A DNA stretch of 64,000 nucleotides from Schauerella fraxinea. GTDB lineage: Bacteria > Pseudomonadota > Gammaproteobacteria > Burkholderiales > Burkholderiaceae_B. Under the pieces are notes generated by a model, which worked only from the letters and a program-made list of their open reading frames with translations, ran no database searches and was not told the DNA's origin. Shown here piece by piece: positions 58,172 through 64,000 of this stretch. The translations under genes were made by a program, and so were the position numbers. The stretch's first letter is position 1. The number at the start of each line of letters is the position of its first letter. Location of the stretch: NCBI GenBank assembly GCA_030849945.1, contig JAVDKK010000001.1, positions 496,001 to 560,000 of the forward strand, read 5' to 3'.

Positions 58172-58960
58172 TTACTTGCGCTCGGACAGCATGTCCAGGC
58201 CAACGGTCAAATCCAGGATGACGATCGCCAATACCGCAACCACGATGGTCGCGCCGGACACCGCGGCAATCGTCGGGTCGATCGTGTACTGCACGTAGTT
58301 GAAGAGCTTCACGGGGATGGTGTTGAGATCCGCCGTGGTGTTGAAGATCGACAGCTCGACGTTGATCCACGATGAGATGAACGCGAAGATCGAACCCGTC
58401 ACGATGCCGGCACGGATCTGCGGCAACGTCACCAGGAAAAATGTCTGCAGCGGATGGGCGCCGAGGTCCGACGACGCTTCTTCGAGCGCACGTTGCTCGG
58501 GCGAGAGGAGCGCAAAGGTCGATCGCAATACGAACGGCGCCACGATCACGGTATGCCCGATCAGCAATGCCAGAAAGCTGCGCGTCAGACCGAAGTAGCC
58601 GCCGAACTGCAGCAATGCGGCACCGAGCACGATATGCGGCAACACAAGCGGCGACATCAACAGGGCCGACATCGCAGCCTTGCCCGGAAAGTCGTAGCGT
58701 GCCAGCGCCAGTGCGGCAGGTACCGTCATCAGCACGGCGATCAGCGTGGCCGCCAGGGCAAGCAGCGAGCTGGTCACGAAGGCCGACACGTAGCTCGCGT
58801 CGCCCAGCATCTGCCGGTACCAATCCAATGTCCAGCCTTGCGGCGGGAACGTGAGATAGGGCGTGGTCGTGAACGACGCGCCCATGATCACCACGAGCGG
58901 CAGCACGAGATAGATCAACAACGCCCACGCCACCAGCCGAACGATCCATCTCACGATCAT
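58172..58960 (-). CDS. ABC transporter permease, PotC-type (spermidine/putrescine family)
   Basis: 262 residues with six membrane segments and the permease loop EEASSDLGAHPLQTFFLVTLPQIRAGI. The ATG at 58960 overlaps the PotB-type stop (ATGA); a longer open frame in this register is a read-through of the neighbouring gene and was rejected. Forms the membrane pair with the PotB-type subunit. The family carries polyamines, but also opines, amino-acid derivatives and sulfonates. Confidence 0.92.
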   Translation of the reverse strand: MIVRWIVRLVAWALLIYLVLPLVVIMGASFTTTPYLTFPPQGWTLDWYRQMLGDASYVSAFVTSSLLALAATLIAVLMTVPAALALARYDFPGKAAMSALLMSPLVLPHIVLGAALLQFGGYFGLTRSFLALLIGHTVIVAPFVLRSTFALLSPEQRALEEASSDLGAHPLQTFFLVTLPQIRAGIVTGSIFAFISSWINVELSIFNTTADLNTIPVKLFNYVQYTIDPTIAAVSGATIVVAVLAIVILDLTVGLDMLSERK

Positions 58961-59793
58961 CGCGCACTCCCCGCCGGCACACCGATCCGGCCCGCCAGCG
59001 CAACCATGATCAACGTAAACACCAGCAATACGATGCTGAGCGCGCCGCCATAATGAAAGTCGAATACGCTGCTGTATTGCTGGAAGATCAGCATCGACAG
59101 CACCGAGATACGGCCGCCGGACAGCAGGGCTGGCGTGACGTAGGCGCTTACCGCGAGGGTGAACACCATGATGGCGCCCGCCACCACGCCCGGCAGCGTC
59201 AACGGAAACGTGACGTGCATGAACGTTGCCGCCGGGCTTGCCCCCAGATCGGACGACGCCTGCTCGCACGCCAGGTCGACGCGCGCCAGCGCATTGCCCA
59301 CCGCCAGCACCACGAACGGCAGCAGCACGTACACCATGCCGATCAGGATGCCGAGTTCGGTGCCGAGAAAGCGCATTGGCCGCTCGATGAGTCCCACGCC
59401 CATGAGCGCATCGTTGACCATGCCATTGCGGCCCAGCATCACCATCCACCCGAACGAGCGCACGATGTTGCTGGTGAAAAGCGGCACCACGAGCACGATC
59501 ACGCATACCCGTCGCCATAGCGGCCACTGCACGATGCGCACCAGATACCACGCCAGCGGATAGCCGAGCAGGATGCAGATCGCCGTGGTCGCTACGCCGA
59601 TCCGAAACGTCACGGCGATCACATCCCAGTGATAGCGGTCCGCCAGAATATGCGCGTAGTTTGCGAACGTCAGCCCGCCCGCAGCCTGCGTGAGGCTGGC
59701 CACGGCCACCACACTCAACGGCGCGAGAAAGAATGCCGCGAAAAACAGCAACGGCACGCCCAGCAACCACAGTGGGGTGTAGCGGCGTGCCAT
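58957..59793 (-). CDS. ABC transporter permease, PotB-type
   Basis: 278 residues, six membrane segments, permease loop CEQASSDLGASPAATFMHVTFPLTLPGVVAG. ATG at 59793 overlaps the ATPase gene stop (TGATG); a GTG just before it (59796) is possible. Partner of the PotC-type permease. Confidence 0.92.
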   Translation of the reverse strand: MARRYTPLWLLGVPLLFFAAFFLAPLSVVAVASLTQAAGGLTFANYAHILADRYHWDVIAVTFRIGVATTAICILLGYPLAWYLVRIVQWPLWRRVCVIVLVVPLFTSNIVRSFGWMVMLGRNGMVNDALMGVGLIERPMRFLGTELGILIGMVYVLLPFVVLAVGNALARVDLACEQASSDLGASPAATFMHVTFPLTLPGVVAGAIMVFTLAVSAYVTPALLSGGRISVLSMLIFQQYSSVFDFHYGGALSIVLLVFTLIMVALAGRIGVPAGSAR

Positions 59794-60866
59794 CACTGCG
59801 CCCCGCCGATCAGATGCAGCCGCGCGGGATCGAAGGCGAGGCGTACTGTGCTGCCTGCCACCACGTCGTCGGGCGCGGCGCCGGCCAGTCGCGCCGTGAG
59901 CGTCTGATCGTCCACGCGAACATGCACCAGCGTATGGCTGCCGATGCGAATGACATCGGTGATCACGCCATGCAGGGCCGTTTCATCCGTGGGCAATGTG
60001 GCGGGCGCGACCACGCTCAACGCGATATCTTCGGGGCGCAACACCGCCATGCCGGACGGCGCATCCAGCGCTTGCGCGCATGCGAAAACGGCGCCTTGCA
60101 ACATCAACGTGATCGCGGCCTCGCCGGGCACGCGCCGATACGGCAGCAGGTTGGCCTCGCCGATGAATTCCGCCACGAACTGGGTGGCCGGCGCGCGATA
60201 GATCTCAGGCCCTCGCCCGATCTGCTCGATGCGGCCCGCATGCATCACCACGATGCGATCGGCCATGGTCATGGCTTCTTCCTGATCGTGCGTGACGAAG
60301 ACGAACGCAATCCCCAGGCTCTCCTGCAGATGCTTGAGCTCCAATTGCATCCGGCGGCGCAACTTCAAATCGAGCGCCGACAACGGCTCGTCCAGCAACA
60401 GCAGTTTGGGTTCGTTGACGATGGCGCGCGCCAGCGCCACGCGTTGCTGTTGGCCACCCGACATCTCACGCGGATAACGCGCACCCATATCCGGCAATCC
60501 AACCATGGCGAGTGCATCACGCGCCTTCTCGTGCGCCTGGCGCTTGGACAAGCCATGCCGGCGCGGCCCGTAGGCCACGTTGTCGAGCACGTTCAAATGC
60601 GGAAACAGCGCATAGTTCTGAAAGACGGTATTGAGCGGACGGCGGTGCGCCGGCAGACGGCTCACGTCCTGCCCGGCGATCGCAATGCGGCCCGCATCCG
60701 GCGCGAGAAACCCGGCAATGGCCCGCAGCAGCGTGGTCTTGCCGCAGCCGCTGGGGCCGAGCAACGCGATGAACTCGCCCTGCTCGACGGTCAGATCGAC
60801 ACGATCCAATGCCGTGTGCGCGCCAAAGCGCTTGCACACGCCGTCAATGCTCAATATCGCTGCCAT
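59793..60866 (-). CDS. ABC transporter ATP-binding protein, PotA-type
   Basis: 357 residues: Walker A GPSGCGKTT, Q-loop QNYALFPHLNVLDNVAYG, signature MSGGQQQRVALARAI, Walker B LLLLDEPLSALD and a C-terminal TOBE_2 domain. Energises the PotBC-type channel. Located 12 bases after the binding-protein gene, same operon. Confidence 0.94.
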   Translation of the reverse strand: MAAILSIDGVCKRFGAHTALDRVDLTVEQGEFIALLGPSGCGKTTLLRAIAGFLAPDAGRIAIAGQDVSRLPAHRRPLNTVFQNYALFPHLNVLDNVAYGPRRHGLSKRQAHEKARDALAMVGLPDMGARYPREMSGGQQQRVALARAIVNEPKLLLLDEPLSALDLKLRRRMQLELKHLQESLGIAFVFVTHDQEEAMTMADRIVVMHAGRIEQIGRGPEIYRAPATQFVAEFIGEANLLPYRRVPGEAAITLMLQGAVFACAQALDAPSGMAVLRPEDIALSVVAPATLPTDETALHGVITDVIRIGSHTLVHVRVDDQTLTARLAGAAPDDVVAGSTVRLAFDPARLHLIGGAQ

Positions 60867-60878
60867 CGTCCACCCCGA

Positions 60879-61937
60879 TCAGCGCTTGCGCGCCACTTGG
60901 CGGTTCCACGCATCGGTGATTTCCGCCCGGCGCGCGTTGACCATATTCCAGTCGAGCAAACTCAAATCTGCAATCGACCCGCCCACGCCCCACGGCAGCT
61001 TGCGCGCCACGTCGTCCGGCACCTTGACGTTCTTGACCGCCGGGCCGAGATAGAGTTTCGTGGCCAGGCATGCCGACGCTTCGGGCGTCAACGCGGTATC
61101 GATGAAGCGCTGGGCGGCCGCACGGCGCGGCGATCCCTTGACCAGATGCAGGCGGGCATCAGTGGCCCACACCCCTTCCTGCGGCACCGTAAAACCGATC
61201 GGCAAGCCTTTATCGATCAGATCCCACGCGCCCACATTGAAATGCGCGCCAATAACGGCTTCGCCCGACTGATAAGCGTTGGTGGCCGCACCCGAGCTAT
61301 CGAAGTACAACGCCGTATCCAGGGCGGCGATCTTCTTGTAGAGCGGCGTCAGATCGGCCGGATCGATGCCCCACACCTTGGCCAGGAAGAACACGAACGG
61401 CACGCCCGACGAATTGGACGGCGACGGAATCGCGATGGCGCCGGCATACTCCGGCTTCCACAAATCCTTCCAGCTCTTGGGCGGCGTTTTGACTTCCTTG
61501 GTGCTGTACGTCAATCCCAAGGCGTAGTAACCGGAGCCCACCGCAAACGCATCGGCGCCTTGCTTGTACACCGCCTGATCGACCACGTTCGCCAGATTGG
61601 GAATGCCCTGCACATCCAGCGTATCGAGCACGCCTGCCTGCTGTGCAAGTTCGCTGATGCCGCCGTCCATCCAGGCCACGTCGATGGTGGGTGCAGACTT
61701 CTGCTGCTGCAACTTGGCCAGCGTCGTCGTGGACGTGCCTACTTCCGGCGTGACCGCAATGCCGGTGGCTTTCGTGAATGGGTCGGCCACGCACGCCTTG
61801 AACGCGTCGCCCCAGTTGCCGCCATACCAGGCCACGGTGATGCGGTCATCTTGCGCGACAGCAGTGCCGCCGATGGTCAAACCGGCCGCCAATGCGGTGG
61901 CCAGCAGGGTGCTGCGAAGGTGTACAGGTAATGCCAT
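60879..61937 (-). CDS. ABC transporter substrate-binding protein, PotD-type
   Basis: 352 residues from the ATG at 61937; AAGGGGAAAA precedes it and the upstream open frame lacks homology. Signal peptide ends GTAVAQ. Extracellular binding-protein family 1/8 features: ITVAWYGGNWGDAFKACV, DVAWMDGGISELAQQAGV, YALGLTYSTKEVKTPPKSWKDLW, GVGGSIADLSLLDWN. First gene of the operon that ends with the proline-racemase-family gene; ligand unknown. Confidence 0.9.
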   Translation of the reverse strand: MALPVHLRSTLLATALAAGLTIGGTAVAQDDRITVAWYGGNWGDAFKACVADPFTKATGIAVTPEVGTSTTTLAKLQQQKSAPTIDVAWMDGGISELAQQAGVLDTLDVQGIPNLANVVDQAVYKQGADAFAVGSGYYALGLTYSTKEVKTPPKSWKDLWKPEYAGAIAIPSPSNSSGVPFVFFLAKVWGIDPADLTPLYKKIAALDTALYFDSSGAATNAYQSGEAVIGAHFNVGAWDLIDKGLPIGFTVPQEGVWATDARLHLVKGSPRRAAAQRFIDTALTPEASACLATKLYLGPAVKNVKVPDDVARKLPWGVGGSIADLSLLDWNMVNARRAEITDAWNRQVARKR

Positions 61938-61952
61938 GACGTTTTCCCCTTG

Positions 61953-62023
61953 TGCGTGGTCATTCGGATACACAGGCACATCTTGCGCTGCCGACACACG
62001 GCAAGCTTGAAATGCGTGGTCAT
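61953..62023. promoter_or_regulatory. Two direct repeats plus dyad in the divergent pot-like/GlxA gap
   Basis: TGCGTGGTCAT occurs at 61953-61963 and again at 62013-62023, exactly 60 bases apart, bracketing the dyad TGCCG-ACACA-CGGCA (61989-62003). Direct repeats of this kind suit an AraC-type activator such as the adjacent GlxA-like protein controlling both directions. Confidence 0.55.
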
Positions 62024-62042
62024 AAAATTGAATAATTGCGTC

Positions 62043-63080
62043 ATGATGATTGCCGGCGCCGGTACGACGGGCTTTGCGCCCCGTGAAGACGCGCATTTCG
62101 AGGGAAAACCCGAACTTTCGATCGGGTTGATTCTGCTCGATCAGTTCACCTTGGCGGCGTTCTCCGGCCTGGTGGATGTGTTGCGTCTGGCAGGCGACCA
62201 CGGCGGGCGCAGCCGGCAGATCCACACCGCGTGGCACGTGATGAGTTGGGATGGCAAACCGCGCCGCTGCAGCGCCGGCATTACGCTGGACGTGGACGGC
62301 GCCTTGCCCGTGGATCCGGAGCGCTTCGACTACATCGCCATCTGCGGCGGCAACGACTATCCCAATATCCATCTGCCGCCGGTGCTGGCCGAGTGGCTCA
62401 AGCTCGCCGCCACACGGCGCGTGCGCATGCTGGGCATCTGCACCGGCACCTTCGCGCTGGCGCAAGCGGAGCTGCTCGGCTCACGGTCGGTGTGCGTGCA
62501 CTGGAATGTGCTGGATGCGTTTCGCGCCCGCTTTCCGCGCACGCCCGCCGTGGTCGACCGCCTCTTCATCGACGAAGGCGATCTCATCACCTGCGCAGGA
62601 TCCACAGCCGCCATCGATCTCGGGCTGTATCTCATCGATCGCCACTGCGGCCGCGACAAAGCCCAGCAGGCGGTGCGGCACATGATGCTGCAGGGCATCC
62701 GTCCCGCGCGCGTGCCGCAAGCCCATTTCTACAACGACCTCACGGGCATCGAAGACATGCGCGTGCGCCAGGCCGCCCACTACATCGAGCAACGCGTGGA
62801 TAATCCGCCCTCACTGGACGCGATCGCGCGGTATGTGGGTGTGGGCCGACGCCAGCTCGAACGCGCCTTCAAGCTGGCGCTTGGCGTTACACCGATGGCG
62901 TTCCAACGCGACATGCGGCTGGCCTATGCCCATTGGATGTTGCACCACAGCGCAGCAAACATTACCCAGATCGCGCTCGACTGCGGTTTTTCCGATGGCG
63001 CCCATTTCTCCCGCGAATTTCGCACTCGCTACGGCCTCTCGCCCCGGCAGTTTCAACGCAACAGGACCGTGCCCGCATGA
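62043..63080 (+). CDS. GlxA-family (DJ-1 + AraC) transcriptional regulator
   Basis: 345 residues: N-terminal DJ-1/PfpI-like domain (LSIGLILLDQFTLAAFSGLVDVLRLAGD, FDYIAICGGNDYPN, GICTGTFALAQAELL with the nucleophile-elbow cysteine) and C-terminal AraC DNA-binding domain (SLDAIARYVGVGRRQLERAFK; NITQIALDCGFSDGAHFSREFRTRYGLSP in pieces). Members such as CdhR and GbdR activate catabolism of carnitine, glycine betaine and related amines. Divergent from the pot-like operon, so it probably activates uptake of that substrate. Confidence 0.92.
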   Translation: MMIAGAGTTGFAPREDAHFEGKPELSIGLILLDQFTLAAFSGLVDVLRLAGDHGGRSRQIHTAWHVMSWDGKPRRCSAGITLDVDGALPVDPERFDYIAICGGNDYPNIHLPPVLAEWLKLAATRRVRMLGICTGTFALAQAELLGSRSVCVHWNVLDAFRARFPRTPAVVDRLFIDEGDLITCAGSTAAIDLGLYLIDRHCGRDKAQQAVRHMMLQGIRPARVPQAHFYNDLTGIEDMRVRQAAHYIEQRVDNPPSLDAIARYVGVGRRQLERAFKLALGVTPMAFQRDMRLAYAHWMLHHSAANITQIALDCGFSDGAHFSREFRTRYGLSPRQFQRNRTVPA

Positions 63081-63970
63081 TCGATCTGCGCAATATCGAA
63101 ACCTTTTATTGGGTCGCCACGCTGGGTACCTTCAGCGCGGCCTCCGAAAAACTCAACACCACGCAGCCCACCATCTCGCAACGCATCGCCGCGCTCGAAA
63201 AGGATCTGGGTGTGCGCCTGTTCGATCGCGATGCGCGCGGTGTCAAGCTCACGGCCAAGGGTCATGAACTGCTGTCGCATGCCGAACGCATGCTGCAGGG
63301 CCGCAGCGACATGATCCAGGCCGCGCGCGAGGAAAACGTGTTCACCGGCACGATCCGGATCGGCGTGGCCGAGACCATCGTGCAAACCTGGCTCTCGGCC
63401 CTCATCGAACAAATCCACGCGACCTATCCCGCGCTGGTCATCGAAATCGAAGTCGACACCACCCATGTGCTGCGTTCGCATCTGCAGTCCCGCAGCATCG
63501 ATCTGGCCTTCCTGATGGGGCCGGTGCTCGAGGCACGGGTCGAGAACGTGCCGTTGTGCACGTACCCGTTGGCCTGGGTGGCGAGTCCCTTGCTGGATCT
63601 GGGCCCCGAGCCCTTGACGCTGGACCGGGTGGGACGACTACCCATCATCACCTATCCGTCCAACAGCAAACCGTATCAAGCCGTGCGCGACATGTTGACC
63701 ACCGCCGGTATCCACAAGCCGCGCATGTACGGCAGTGCCTCGCTGTCGATGGTGGTGCGGATGACTCAGGATGGCATGGGCACCAGTGTGATTGCGCCGA
63801 TTTTTCTCGGCAAGGAATTGGCCAGCGGCGAGTTGCGCATTCTGAACGTGGATGCCGGCCCATTGCCTGAGCTGAGTTTTACCGCCACCTGGATTTCCGG
63901 TCCGGACAGCCATGCGATCCGCGTCATCGCCGAGCTCGCGCAGCGCGTTGCCAATGCTGCCGCACACTAG
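63077..63970 (+). CDS. LysR-family transcriptional regulator
   Basis: 297 residues from the ATG at 63077, overlapping the GlxA-type stop (ATGA). HTH in FYWVATLGTFSAASEKLNTTQPTISQRIAALE in pieces, then GVRLFDRDARGVKLTAKGHELL and an effector domain (IRIGVAETIVQTWLSALIE, PSNSKPYQAVRDML). Coupling to the GlxA-type gene suggests a two-regulator unit for the divergent ABC operon. The remaining 30 bases of the window hold nothing identifiable. Confidence 0.9.
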   Translation: MIDLRNIETFYWVATLGTFSAASEKLNTTQPTISQRIAALEKDLGVRLFDRDARGVKLTAKGHELLSHAERMLQGRSDMIQAAREENVFTGTIRIGVAETIVQTWLSALIEQIHATYPALVIEIEVDTTHVLRSHLQSRSIDLAFLMGPVLEARVENVPLCTYPLAWVASPLLDLGPEPLTLDRVGRLPIITYPSNSKPYQAVRDMLTTAGIHKPRMYGSASLSMVVRMTQDGMGTSVIAPIFLGKELASGELRILNVDAGPLPELSFTATWISGPDSHAIRVIAELAQRVANAAAH

Positions 63971-64000
63971 GACTTTCCCTTAGCCAATTCACTTTGGCAG

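Noticed and set aside
58172..59770. 532-codon frame suggesting a fused double permease
   Set aside because: The upstream 270 codons are an out-of-frame reading of the PotB-type gene; the PotC-type gene starts at 58960 with an ATGA overlap.
59733..61931. 732-codon open frame on the plus strand
   Set aside because: Opposes the PotA- and PotD-type genes, which have full motifs and coupled starts; translated product is His/Arg/Gln-rich and meaningless.

Overview
The window is high-GC, densely packed bacterial chromosome. Several features point to Burkholderiales, most likely an Alcaligenaceae relative (Bordetella/Achromobacter/Pusillimonas-like): four separate Bug/TctC-type periplasmic binding proteins with no TctAB partners nearby, many CaiB/BaiF CoA-transferases and acyl-CoA dehydrogenases, LysR/GntR regulation, and ATGA-overlapped operons. 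Genus is inference. There is no rRNA, tRNA, phage, insertion sequence or CRISPR. The genes are metabolic and regulatory, with a few stress or accessory modules.

Layout. 1-1.85 kb: the end of a nucleoside/nucleobase-type ABC permease, then a CodA-family deaminase. 1.9-5.75 kb: an orphan small gene, then a DNA-repair pair (a radical SAM protein and a DUF4130-UdgX fusion) with a near-perfect LexA box over the first start codon. 5.8-12.2 kb: a lone receiver protein, a NadM-like/Nudix protein with a degenerate adenylyltransferase site, and a complete branched-chain amino-acid ABC operon (livKHMGF order, minus strand). 12.5-13.9 kb: acylphosphatase, heme oxygenase and a DUF454 membrane protein.

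13.9-19.9 kb: a minus-strand gene set matching (R,S)-sulfolactate catabolism (suyA, suyB, a Bug protein, an SlcC-like and a ComC-like dehydrogenase), divergent from a GntR regulator. 20-26.5 kb: acetyltransferase, FdhF/YdeP-type oxidoreductase, pirin, a phospholipase D family protein preceded by a 16-bp palindrome, and a DUF481 outer-membrane protein. 26.7-31.4 kb: a four-gene operon (hydroxyacid dehydrogenase, aminotransferase, ThDP enzyme, FCD-type GntR regulator) under a perfect 18-bp palindrome.

31.5-35.3 kb: an exported esterase, a repeat-rich gene-free stretch of about 0.67 kb, and a fasciclin protein beside an ECF sigma/RskA-like anti-sigma pair, recalling SigK-RskA-MPT70/83 of mycobacteria. 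35.5-39 kb: a GST, a carboxymuconolactone-decarboxylase/amidohydrolase fusion and a CoA-transferase. 40-41.6 kb: hicAB plus a third overlapping gene. 41.6-54.9 kb: an acyl-CoA catabolic island with two CoA-transferases, two double-length (tandem-fused) acyl-CoA dehydrogenases, MaoC, enoyl-CoA hydratase and three Bug receptors. 55-64 kb: a BCCT transporter, then a potDABC-like ABC operon ending in a proline-racemase-family gene with an unusual Cys/Gly active-site pair, divergent from a GlxA/AraC-type regulator and a LysR gene.

The most noteworthy items are the SOS-linked radical SAM/UdgX module with possible clamp-binding tails, the proline-racemase-family active-site change, the CMD-amidohydrolase fusion, the ECF/RskA/fasciclin unit with its repeat-bearing 3' region, and the two sulfonate-compatible operons.
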